From Cryptomeria japonica (taxonomy: Eukaryota > Streptophyta > Pinopsida > Cupressales > Cupressaceae), in the NCBI RefSeq assembly GCF_030272615.1, contig NC_081413.1, forward strand, positions 185,080,115 to 185,144,114: a stretch of DNA of 64,000 nucleotides. Reading direction: 5' to 3'. The position numbers and the translations under genes are program-made. Shown here piece after piece: positions 22,991 through 33,439 of this stretch. Under the pieces are notes generated by a model. The model made no database searches. It saw only the letters and a list, made by a program, of their open reading frames with translations, and was not told the DNA's origin. Position 1 is the first letter of the stretch, and each line of letters opens with the position of its first letter.

Positions 22991-24381
22991 TGTAGTCACA
23001 CAAATCTATCCAGCTTAATTAAATAAATAAACGCTATTTATTTGATTAAAAATCCACTAGCCATGAATTAATTAAATTAATATTTAATTAATTCATCCCC
23101 AAACATTCTTCTATTAATTAAATAAATTATTCAATTTATTTTAATTAATTCATTAAATCAAATTTTAATCAATTAAATAGATAAATCTATTTATTTAATT
23201 AAATCCCCTTTTTCCTCTTTTAAATAAATAAAATAAAATATTTATTTAAATCATTATCTCCACCCCACTTGCATTTTCCTACAAATGCAACTTGCACACA
23301 TTTATTGAAATAAACTAATTTTATTTTAATAAAATCCTATTTTCCCTCACCCACCAAATCCACTTGCAAAATCTAATCCCCTTCTAGATTCTTCTAAACC
23401 CTTCCTATTTAGCCTAATCCATCCCCTAATTATTGTCACAATCCTAAGCAAAATGGAGTCACTTCTCAAAGACTCCAAAGTCTTTGAAAAGCATTTAATG
23501 CTTTGTGTGTTCAACAAATTAACCCCCAAAGTCTTCCAAGACCACTAATGGCTCTTACATGACCATTTATGACTCTTACATAACCATTTATGGTTATTTC
23601 AAACTTGTCCCCCCAAACATTTATTGTTTTGACCATATTTATCCATTTCACATTTGCACAAGAATTTATCCATTGGATAAAAAATTTATTTTTTGAATAA
23701 AGAGTTTATTCATTCAACTAACCTTGACTCTAAATCTCAAAGTCATATCAAGCATTTAATGCTTATTCCCTCCCCTCTCAACATTATCACACATTGACAC
23801 TTGTCATCCTGGGATTGGGTTGAAAGCCATCACATGGATTTGAAATCATTCAATCCTGACCCTTGTTGAGATTACTCAATCTCAACCATTCATTGCTCCA
23901 TTTTTCCTATAAATAGAGCCCATTTCTTCATAATCTAGATTCTGAAAACTTGTATGCATTTAAGCTATAGACATTTTAAGAGAGGATTTTAGCATAATTA
24001 ACTCATATATTGTCATCTTGGATAAAATAAATCATTTTAGTATCAATAGATTAGTATTAGCTTTTCATTTCAAATTTGGAGCACAATACTACAATCTCAA
24101 TCCTCCATAAGCATCCATAGTGCAAAAAGCTGCTGAGAGCTACACTATTTTGGAACTTGGAGAGGAGAGGAACAAGGGAGAAAGAGCTAAGAGCATGTTA
24201 GGAGGTATTTGGAGATGCCTCATCATATTTGTTTTTTTAGTTAAATATGCTTTCATGGTTTTAGTGTCTCTCTTGGTATGCCTATTTAGATTAGTCTTTG
24301 ATTAAATAACACTAACGATTTTCTTGTGTGTCTTGTGTTGTTTGTCTCTTAGACTAACCTTGTCCATTTTGCAGGGCATCA
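22991..24381 (+). repeat. Element T 3' LTR
   Basis: 1,391 bp, collinear with the 5' LTR except for the missing 103-bp duplication and scattered substitutions. TATA box TATAAATA at 23908-23915. It ends GGGCATCA, followed by the ATATG target duplication (24382-24386). Confidence 0.93.
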
Positions 24382-24386
24382 ATATG
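24382..24386. repeat. Target-site duplication of element T, right (ATATG)
   Basis: Matches 5906-5910. The last three bases are the ATG codon at which element A's gag frame was split. Confidence 0.92.
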
Positions 24387-25333
24387 AAAAACAAGTTGAA
24401 ACAAGAGAACATGACAACAAAGAATGAAATGCAGGATGTGACTATGAGATTTTTTAAAGAAATTGAAGATAGAAAGAAGAATGAAGAAGATTTGACCAGA
24501 AGACTAAGTGATGTTGCAAATGAAAACACAAGACTCAGTTATGAAAATGATTTGTTAAAGACAGATCTTATGCACACTTAGAATGACTCCAATGAATTGA
24601 TGAGGCAAAAAGAAGTATTAGAAAGAGAACTAGATACTGCAAATCAACATAAAGAAAAATTCAAGAAAAGCTCAAAGGAACTTGGTAACTTGCTAAAAAA
24701 TCAAAAACCTAAAGGTGACACTTCTGGAATTGGCTTTGAAGTTGGTGAAAGCTCTGGTACTGCAAACACACAGGATCATGGCAAACCAGTAAGGCAACCT
24801 AATGCTTATAAATTCAATGGAAAATGCTTTAATTGTAATAAGTATGGTCATAGAGAAATGAATGTAGATCTAGAAACTATCAGAATATCAACACACCCAT
24901 CGGTCAATGTTCAAAATGCAACAAAGTTGGTCACAACTCTGAAAACTGCAGATTGAATGTCAAATGTTATGTTTGTGGAAGATTTGGACACCTATATAAT
25001 CAATGTAGAACACAAACTGGCATAGGCTATGGCAAAGCTATTCAGAAGAATAATGTGACTTGTTATGCATGTAACAAAATTAGACATATTGCAAAATTCT
25101 ATTGAAGCAAAGGATCACCGACAGACAACAAAAGTTCTAACTCGAAAGGTAAAGAAAAAGTTGAAGAGGTTAAGCAAGAATTCTCAAAACAATGGATTAG
25201 AAAAGTTGATCTAAATGTTGGGAATACTCCTCCACCGGTAAAACCAATCAACACTCCACCAGCAGAACGGAGTATTGCTCCACCGGTAGAACAGAGTAGT
25301 GCTCCACCGACAAGAATTTCTTCATCAAATTGA
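24387..25333 (+). pseudogene. Element A gag, C-terminal part with zinc knuckles
   Basis: Continues the frame interrupted at 5910. A long coiled coil (KEIEDRKKNEEDLTRRL and on) leads to QPNAYKFNGKCFNCNKYGH, the first zinc knuckle. A frameshift near 24860 follows. The next frame has CSKCNKVGHNSENC, CYVCGRFGHLYNQC and CYACNKIRHIAKFY, that is four CCHC-type knuckles with the last one missing its final Cys. A Pro-rich tail ends at TGA 25331-25333. Four closely spaced knuckles imply nucleic-acid binding. The same layout is seen in elements B and C. Confidence 0.82.
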
Positions 25334-25627
25334 AGAAAGTTTCTTTGAGGGTTTGGCAATCTAATGACACAAGTGCTATTATTCCCTCGGTTAGAGATGA
25401 GAAGTTGGAAATTACTTCTATACCGATAGACAATGTTAAGTGACTACTTAACCAGCATGCATTAAATGTGGTAGATGGCAAATAAACATTATAAATTTGT
25501 GGTTTTGGCTCCATTTCACTTCATCAAGATTTCAAACATTTGAAGAGTGCTAAGGGATTTCGAGCAAAGAGGCAAGAACACGTCGAGTGATCAATTCACC
25601 CTAAGGAAGAAAAAGGTATTCATCATC

Positions 25628-28600
25628 ATGGCATCCACCTCTGCACTTGAATATATAGCAAACCTTACTGTAGTTGAGGTTATAAAACACCCTAGGCCCG
25701 TATTTCAACTAGTTCCCGAGGTAGCAAAGAAAAATGACACTGTAGGTGCTTTTTCTCAAATTCCAAAATGAGTTGTTTATGCTAAAGACCCCACAATTGA
25801 CATTCATTGCAACATAGAGGAATTAGGAGATGAAGAGATCAAAATAATGTATAAATCTATCATATGTGATAATTCCAAAAATGTAAAATCGGAACATAAA
25901 ATTATTGAAACCCTAGAATTTACTGAAATCCTCTGCATTCCTGAATTTCCCAAGGATGTGATTAGGATAGTCTTAAGCATGGTACATGGTGAATTTTTCT
26001 GGTTATATGCAATTCACAAAATTACCAAGGAAGCTATGAAAGTTGTCATAGGGTTACCGTCCACCAGTGAAAGACCAGACAAGACTAAGAAGGTCTCAAA
26101 TGACCTAGTAGCTAAACTAACTGGTGCAACATCAGACAGAAGGTCCTTGAGATTAAATGATGTAACAGATACAAATGTGAGATTTGTTAGCATGATTTTA
26201 GGATATAAATCTACTCATGCAAATAGACTCAACTTAGTTTCAAGTTTATGCATTAAGAGTGCTTATGACATGATTACAGACAATGTGAAAATTGACATAT
26301 GTGAATGGTTAAAAGATGAGTTAATTGACAACTTAGGCAAGATAATGAAAGATAAGAAAGGAACTTTTAGGTTTGGTAATTTGCTTGTATGCTTGATGCT
26401 ACACATAACCAAACAGGTTCCTGGTATAGGCTATAAAGAACTTGGGTTTGATATACCGATAGGAAAATAGTTAATAGAACTATTGAATAACATGGGTGAA
26501 GACAAGGAAAAGAACATTCATGACTACTTTCAAGTACTTAAGGCCAAAATGAAGAAGAGAATTAGATTATCACAGAAGATTGTTGACAAATACAAGGATG
26601 ATATATGTTTTGTAATAAAAAAGGATGAGATCTGGATGGAAGCAGTCATCCCAAGAACAATTTGGGTAACAGAGATGGGTTATGAGACTAATGATCATAT
26701 AATTGAAACCTATGCTAAAGAACTTCTAGAAGCACCAAATGAACCAAAGGAAGAAGTATTTGGTAGTGCTCAAACTATAGAAATTCAAATACAATCTAAG
26801 AAGAGAGTGAAAAATGTTGAAGTAGTTGTGAGAAGAGGTTCTAGACAGGGAAAGGCTATTAAAGAAGATGTATTGAAACAAACCGGTATCACTGAGGATG
26901 AGTTAGGAACTCTACAGTCTGAAACTCACCTATCACCGGTAGCTACTTCTTCGAAGAATGACATGCCTGCAACTTTCAAAAGAGTTGTAAGGAAAAGAGA
27001 TCCTTCACTAGCAACCACACCCTCACCTAGGAGAATTAGACAGAAACAGCAAGCAGTGAGATCTCCGATTAGAAAGACTACACCAAAGAAGAAATTGACA
27101 CCAAAGACAAAGAAGACAAAACACAACATGGCCCCTCTTAACATATTGCTAAATGAAATTATAGAGGAAGGGAAACTAAAGAATATAAAGAAATTATATG
27201 ACACTCTGACAGTAGATGAAAAAGAACAAGTGGAAAACAATGTTATTTTGCACACGGACATGTATAATAAATTTTTGATGGAAGTGATAGATGAAGTACC
27301 AGATGAACTATTCAAAAGACTAGAAGTAAGAAGACAAGTTATTATAGAGCTTGATAAGAAAATCAAAATTAAAAAGTTACTAGTTGTTTACCCAGTAAAC
27401 TCACCTAAGGAGATAGATAATTTAATTGCAGAAGCCAACCAGTCAGTATTCTCTACTGCACACCGACATATTGCTTTAATGGTTGGAAGAGTTAATGAGG
27501 TAACTGAAGAAACAGAAAATGCATGGGATATATTCCTAGTTGAAAAAGAAAAAAAGGAAGAGTACATGAGCCACAAACCTATAAAGGTACATTAGAAGGA
27601 CAAGGACAAGGGTAAAGGAAACATTGGTGAACCTCCTAGTATCAAAGTAAAAGACAACTTACCCCCACCTCCTTTGATTACATCACTGGTAACAACAACT
27701 ACATAAGATAAACTGGCAATTGAAAGTATGGATGTAGAGGATGTCAATCCTAATCCTGAAGTCATATACACAGTAGATGTTGATACACAAAAAATCAACT
27801 TTTTGGTAGATAAAGATACAACTGGTAAGATAGACATGGCTAGGCAGCCACCAGTAACTGAGCAAAATGATCAAACACAAGAGAAACTGACAGATAATAA
27901 CATAGGACAACAGACATAGATAGAGAAACAAGAAGAGCAAAAAGCTCCAGAATAGGTACAGGAACAGATTCATGAAGAAACACTACAACCGACAATAGGA
28001 GAAGTACAAAAATTATTGCTTAAGGTAATGCAAACACAAACAGACCTACCAGAGGTCACAACAAGCTTGGTTACTTCCTCCATCGATGGAGTTCAGAATG
28101 TTAGTTCATCATCAGTAGGCTATAAATCAACTAATGTAACTAAAGTACTCTTAGATTCAATCAAAAGGATAACAGATTGTAGTTCACAAGCTTATAAAGC
28201 TATAGATGACACAATCCCAATTTTGAAGAGGCTAGCTCCTAACTGCAATATAGACAATAAAGATTCATTAAGTCAAATTGACATTTTGTCCAAATACATC
28301 ACTGAGAACACAGTGACAATTGAGAAAATAAAGGAAGAGGCATTAAAGGATAAGATGGAACTTGAAAAGCAAAAATTCTTTGAAAATCAGATAAAGAAGT
28401 GTACAAGGGAATTTGACACACTTCTACTGGAACTATGCAGCTTATTAAAGGAATTTAAAACTCTGTATAAAGATACTTGCAAAACAAAATTTTTGACAGT
28501 AGACATAGATAAGAAGATGAGCAAGGTATAGGATGAAATCAATAAACTTGCAGACAGTTTTGTTAACTCACCTGATACATTATCAGTTTTTGAACAGAAG

Positions 28601-28873
28601 ATAACAAGTTTTGAGGAAGAGTTACTTAATCTAGGAAGAGAAAAGGAGAGAATAGTGGATAAGGCAAATAATTTGAGACTAAGACTGAGTCCAAGATTGG
28701 ACTATCTAACATTCATGCGGAAGGAAATATCTGAGGCACTTGTACAGGGACAGAGAACATTGACAGAGCATATGCAGCACCTCACCGGTACCGTACAAAG
28801 AATAGAGACTGCAATAAGAGATAGTAAGAAGTTTATGGAGAGTATAAACTTGATTTTGGCAGATCTATTTTAA
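25628..28873 (+). pseudogene. Element A ORF2: conserved large protein of unknown function
   Basis: A single frame from ATG 25628 to TAA after 28870 gives 1,081 codons with seven in-frame stops (25769, 26468, 27593, 27704, 27917, 27953, 28529) but no frameshift. I do not recognise the family. Visible parts: an N-terminal domain of about 280 residues with IHCNIEELGDEE, VHGEFFWLYAIHKITKEA, KLTGATSDRRSLRLND and TFRFGNLLVCLMLHITKQVPG; a Lys/Pro-rich basic linker (about 26990-27130) resembling nuclear or nucleic-acid-binding tails; a helical domain starting LNEIIEEGKLKNIKKLYDTL; and a C-terminal coiled coil. Elements B and C keep the same order. It contains no pol motif. Five of the seven stops are TAG. 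Confidence 0.75.
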
Positions 28874-28942
28874 ATTGTAACTACCCAGTTACAAGGTTGA
28901 GGCTACAACTCTATTGACACCTTGACAACCTTTGTCATTGAT

Positions 28943-28955
28943 GTCAAAGGGGGAG
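28943..28955 (+). other. Second purine tract upstream of element A 3' LTR
   Basis: 'gtcaaagggggag' lies about 155 bases before the true polypurine tract (29109-29120, 'aaagggggagat'). A second tract at a similar distance is present in elements B, C and D. Confidence 0.6.
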
Positions 28956-29108
28956 TAGTACTATGAGAAAATAAGAAGAATAACTAGCAGAAGAATTATC
29001 TACTCAAGGGGAGCATATCTTTTTTGTAACACATTTTTGGTGACATATTTTTGGATTATAGTTTTGGATACACTTTTGAATTTTCTCATGAGTGTTGCCA
29101 TCAATGCC

Positions 29109-29120
29109 AAAGGGGGAGAT
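29109..29120 (+). other. Polypurine tract of element A
   Basis: 'aaagggggagat' directly precedes the 3' LTR, as in element C (62089-62100) and, on the minus strand, element B (39893-39904). Confidence 0.85.
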
Positions 29121-29901
29121 TGTTGGCATATGCACACTCTAATGAGACATTGTAGGTGATTGAAGGTTTTGTCATTGATGGCAACCTTACAATCCTATGG
29201 CACCGGCAAGGCATTACACCGGCATCAATAGATCACACTCAGACCACTGGCACTGACACAGAGAAAGGAAGCATACCGGCATAGAGGCCGACAAGATTTT
29301 TGATATATTATATATTTTTTATTATTGTAAGAACTTTGTAAGCTGACTTGGCAAGTTGTAAAATGACTCTTATATAGAAGAGAGATCATTGTAGACATTT
29401 GGTAAGTAGAAAGTAAGAAAAGGAAGAAATATTAGGCATACCTATTATGCAAAATATAAGTTAAGGGTTTATGTAAGAAGCAGAGCAGAAACCGGTACTA
29501 GATCTAGCATTATAGATGCTATTTTGAAGCAGTACAAGATACTGGATTTGTATAATCCTTCATTGTAAGTCAGTGAGACTTCCCATTGAGCAGTGAGCTC
29601 TAGGCAGTTGGCCTTCCTGCATGTGCAAGCCCCTCTTGTAAGTAATATTCTCTTATTGACCAGTAAGTGAATATTGTGGGTCACAAATCCCACCAAGGTT
29701 TTTCCCACACCATATTTCCTCATTAAATCATTGTGTTATGGTGTGTTTTTCATGTGGTTATTGTTAATTCTATTTATTGCATTATTTCTTGCATACCGGT
29801 ACACTGTTATAATATTCTCTACATGTTTTAAGTTAAGAAATTCTATATACCAATTAGATACTGATTCACCCCCCCTCTCAATATCTGTAAGAATCATAAT
29901 A
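29121..29901 (+). repeat. Element A 3' LTR
   Basis: 781 bp, starting TGTTGGCATATG and ending CATAATA where the 5' LTR ends CTAACA. It carries many substitutions relative to the 5' LTR, more than seen between element T's LTRs, so A is the older insertion. GAAAC follows at 29902-29906. Confidence 0.9.
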
Positions 29902-29906
29902 GAAAC
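29902..29906. repeat. Target-site duplication of element A, right (GAAAC)
   Basis: Matches 4744-4748 exactly. Confidence 0.9.
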
Positions 29907-30590
29907 TAAGGCCTTGATTATCCTCTTATAGAAAAGTGAGGATGCAACAAGCTTTGGGCCTTTTACAATATCAAAATTTAGGTAACCGCGTAACAAGAAA
30001 AAGACAAACTTTTTGGGCTTCTTGACAAAGAAAGACATTCTTTTCCTTTTCTCAGTAGGTGGTAGATGTTGGAGATGATCTGTAATCCTCATTTTCCTTT
30101 TTCATGCTTCCTTATTAGTTTGAAAAGAGTGATAACCCTGCAGACCTATTTAATGCACAGTGACATTGAGATGCTTACAAATTCTTCTAAGAGATATGCA
30201 ATTAATTAGTAGGATAAAGATCAAAATATTTAGGTAGAATTAAAGATTAGTGATTTAACCAAGAAATACACCATCTGAGACCTACTACATTCAAGAAAAA
30301 AAAAGGAAGTCAACAAAATGAAAGAAAGGGCAGGAAACTGTGAATTTGAAAATTCAAAATTCAAAATTTGAAAAACATGAGAAAAGAAGGAAAATAGGAT
30401 CAGAAGTCATCAAATCCATGTTGCTTGAGATTTTGGAGGACCCCAAGGTATTACTTGTACTCTTTGTCTTCTATCTCTGATCTAACCACCTCCATTCGAG
30501 TCATCCCACTGTCAAGCCTTGATAATGTATCCATATAAGATCCCAACTTCTTTAGTAGTTGTGCATCATTTGAAATAACATCAGGGAATA
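29907..30590. other. Intergenic DNA
   Basis: Nothing convincing. A short minus-strand Lys-rich frame (29736-30092) straddles the LTR end and is not credible as a gene. Confidence 0.5.
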
Positions 30591-30591
30591 T

Positions 30592-31293
30592 CTAGTTTTG
30601 TATTGTTCTGATGTCAACCTTCCATTTTGACTTAGATCTAACGACCTTCCCACCTTTTATCCTGCTCCTTTCTCTATCAAACAGTGTGGGCATGTGACTT
30701 GTCACTAAACACTGAAAGCTTATGAGCTCTTTTGCAATCCTTTGTGTATGCATCCCGTGGATGAAAAAAATATGTTTGACAACTTCAATTCTCACTCTGA
30801 AACCCATTATTATGGTGTGCAAGTAGACTGGAAGAGGCTTACCCAATGAAACCTCTAATCCTGCAATTGTCTTGCTCATATGAGATAGTGAGCATGCCAT
30901 GAAACATTGCCACTTCAAATGTTCCTGAGAAAGTCTCAATAACTCTCTATGTTCATCCCATGCTATGTCTACATGGTCTAAAATCTCACTGATTTTTTAC
31001 TCCAATAATGACCTTGCCATATTCACCCTTAATGTCTTTTCTACCTATGAAGTATTTTCTCTCAACACATCCATCTCATTATTTAATTTTGTTATGTCTA
31101 GCCTAGCTTGGGCTAGATCACTCCTTAATCCTATCACTTCATTAAAATAATATTCAATCATAACAAGAGTTTTAAATGTAGGTCCTGCATATAACTTCTC
31201 TTGCAGTGTTGTCACCTTTTCCCTTAGGATAATGACCTCCTCTTTTTCTTTTATGGCTACCATGTGTGCAAACTTTGTCACATTCAAACTCAA
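30592..31293 (-). pseudogene. Unrecognised coding remnant on the minus strand
   Basis: One minus-strand frame reads from about 31293 to 30592 with only two internal stops, giving about 230 codons. It starts with a Lys/Glu-rich coiled coil (KEKEEVIILREKVTTLQEKL, then LRSDLAQARLDITKLNNEMD) and goes on with LDHVDIAWDEHREL, HLKWQCFMACSLSHMSKTIA and LVTSHMPTLFDRERSR. The frame continues upstream past a stop to about 31330 and downstream past a stop towards 30450. I do not recognise the family. The decay, and a copy of the upstream sequence at 3829-3912, suggest a transposable-element gene. Confidence 0.5.
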
Positions 31294-31352
31294 GCCTGTT
31301 GCTTATGTGATAGAAGTATTAACCACTCTTTTAACAAGCTTCTAAATAATTG

Positions 31353-31434
31353 GTCTATTGATCCAAGGCCTTGAAGATTGAGATTGGCCTCTCATAGAGT
31401 GATTTTGGAGTAATTAGTTGGAAATACCAACAAT
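31353..31434 (-). repeat. Short dispersed repeat, minus-strand copy
   Basis: Inverted partner of 3829-3912. It lies just upstream of the coding remnant at 30592-31293 on that gene's strand. Confidence 0.7.
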
Positions 31435-31529
31435 ATCTACATATATTCATAAATAACATGTGAGATATCATTACGATATTTTCAATATTTTCATAATATT
31501 TGTAGCATTGTAAATTGTACACCTTTATT

Positions 31530-32383
31530 AGTGTGTCCAATTTTACACTCTCCTAGCACCTATTTTAGCATTTCTCTTTCTTCTATGCATTATAGGACCT
31601 TTATTGTAATTAATTAATATTTAATTCAATATTTTGGGTCTTATTCTACTTAATTACATCTTAACACTCGTATTTGGGCGCTTAATTATATGTGTGCCCT
31701 TTATCATTTTATCCTGATTTATCCTTAATCCTACCCTAGTTTCAAATCTCAAAGCATATTCCATATATCTACACATTATTGTTTGAGCCATTGAGGTGGA
31801 ATTTGTGTTTTTCATGTCATTTCATGCAACATTTGTGATTACATTCAAAGAGAAAAGCATCAACATCAACAATTACAGATTTGAGGTATATCTATTCAAC
31901 ATTTATTTCAGTATTTCTATTATTTCATTCAAGGTTAATTCCCAAACCAAGGTTTGACTTAGGAAAACCCCTTTTCCCAACATTTTCCCCTTTTTTTATA
32001 TGTGAAAGAAACAAGTACAGAGTTGTGTTTGTGATGATCAACAGAGCTCATAGAGACAAACCAATTCAACTTTCGGAGGTAGAAAATTCAAAGGACCATG
32101 GTGAATTGATGCACCTCAGTCTTGAAAAATCAGGTCAAACTTCTGAGAATATATCCATGACATCTTTTTTTTCCTAGATCGATGTTAGTGGCTCCATACG
32201 ACATCTATAGATCATTGTTTCTACCAAATTTACATTAAAAATTCCTTGTTTTACACCAATTTCAGCATTTTCACAATTCAACTTGGAAAGAGCGAATAAA
32301 ACCCTAACTAGTGGATCTAATTAGAAATCTTGGCCCTTTCCTTATTTGGATTGATGTTGGATCTATTGGATTCACCCCTCTTT
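31530..32383. other. AT-rich block resembling part of an LTR, ending at the gap
   Basis: No gene. The run of 'taattaattaatatttaattc' type words (about 31610), the 'cccaaaccaaggtttgactt' stretch (31932) and the absence of coding capacity recall conifer gypsy LTRs from memory only. No partner LTR is present in the window. Confidence 0.3.
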
Positions 32384-32883
32384 NNNNNNNNNNNNNNNNN
32401 NNNNNNNNNNNNNNNNNNNNNNNNNNNNNNNNNNNNNNNNNNNNNNNNNNNNNNNNNNNNNNNNNNNNNNNNNNNNNNNNNNNNNNNNNNNNNNNNNNNN
32501 NNNNNNNNNNNNNNNNNNNNNNNNNNNNNNNNNNNNNNNNNNNNNNNNNNNNNNNNNNNNNNNNNNNNNNNNNNNNNNNNNNNNNNNNNNNNNNNNNNNN
32601 NNNNNNNNNNNNNNNNNNNNNNNNNNNNNNNNNNNNNNNNNNNNNNNNNNNNNNNNNNNNNNNNNNNNNNNNNNNNNNNNNNNNNNNNNNNNNNNNNNNN
32701 NNNNNNNNNNNNNNNNNNNNNNNNNNNNNNNNNNNNNNNNNNNNNNNNNNNNNNNNNNNNNNNNNNNNNNNNNNNNNNNNNNNNNNNNNNNNNNNNNNNN
32801 NNNNNNNNNNNNNNNNNNNNNNNNNNNNNNNNNNNNNNNNNNNNNNNNNNNNNNNNNNNNNNNNNNNNNNNNNNNNNNNNNNN
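32384..32883. other. Assembly gap of exactly 500 N
   Basis: A fixed-size placeholder between scaffolded pieces. The real distance is unknown. Confidence 0.99.
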
Positions 32884-33430
32884 GAGTTTGATTCTATATT
32901 TCTTCACAAACCTATCCATAATTCTCACCATGGTATCCAAAGATATTTTTCTAGCAACTCTAAAAAGATAACGCTTTTTATCTCTAAAGATCCTATTGTT
33001 TCACTCCTCCCACAAACTCTAAGCAACATGTGAGAGTAAAGGGGACCATAGAAGTCTTGGGGAAGGATTAGGGGAAGGATAAAGTCATTGAACCAAAAAA
33101 TCCTCTAAGGAACTATGGAAGACCCAACTATCATTCCAAAGGGAGAAGAGAAAGACCCAAACAACCCGAGAGCAAGAACAATCCAACAAAAAAAGAAAGA
33201 AACTTTTAGCATTATCTTCACTCAAGAACACAATTATTAGGAAAGAAGAAACCAAATTTCACAAAGGTATCTAGTGTAAGCATCTTATTTTGAGCCAAAA
33301 TCCAATATAAAATTTTCACGTTAGGGACTAAGAGTCGGTTCCAAATCTTGGCCCAAAAAGGAGGAGGGGAGTTTGAACTAGTGTCAGTAGCAAAACCAAT
33401 GTTGGCTAAGTAAGAAATAAACTTGGAATC
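32884..33430 (-). pseudogene. LINE remnant (RT-associated zinc-binding region)
   Basis: On the minus strand, FWAKIWNRLLVPNVKILYWI then LAQNKMLTLDTFVKFGF resembles the zf-RVT region that follows RT in plant LINEs (W..IW....P.K...W...). A later block resembles the W-G-I-W-KER-N type end. Stops and frame changes are frequent, and the gap removes the 3' part. RT itself is not seen. Confidence 0.45.
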
Positions 33431-33439
33431 AATCTTTGA

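Larger units (their letters stand above)
5911..24381 (+). mobile_element. Element T: Ty3/gypsy retrotransposon, Tat lineage, nested in element A
   Basis: LTRs at 5911-7406 and 22991-24381 start TGTAGTCACAC and end GGGCATCA, with 5-bp duplications outside. The internal order is long leader, gag, protease, G-patch, RT, RNase H, second (archaeal-type) RNase H, integrase, a non-coding spacer, an antisense PMD gene, an AGCGCT array and a polypurine tract. RT upstream of integrase makes it Ty3/gypsy. The second RNase H and a large region between pol and the 3' LTR are known features of the Tat/Ogre group. Numerous stops and at least two frameshifts make this copy dead. Its LTRs look more alike than those of element A, in keeping with being the younger insertion. 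Confidence 0.95.
4749..29901 (+). mobile_element. Element A: non-autonomous LTR retrotransposon, interrupted by element T
   Basis: The LTRs at 4749-5629 and 29121-29901 are flanked by GAAAC on both sides. The primer-binding site TGGTATCAGAGC is that of initiator tRNA-Met, common in copia elements. The internal DNA, once element T (5911-24381) and its duplicated 5 bp are subtracted, is about 5.0 kb. It holds a gag-like gene and ORF2, then a polypurine tract. I found no protease, integrase, RT or RNase H motif, so mobilisation would need proteins from another element. Without pol the superfamily cannot be settled; copia-like is inferred from the primer site. Elements B and C have the same plan. 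Confidence 0.9.

Noticed and set aside
32311-33033. Open frames running through the first N gap
   Set aside because: They consist mainly of unknown residues; the frame is open only because N is not a stop.
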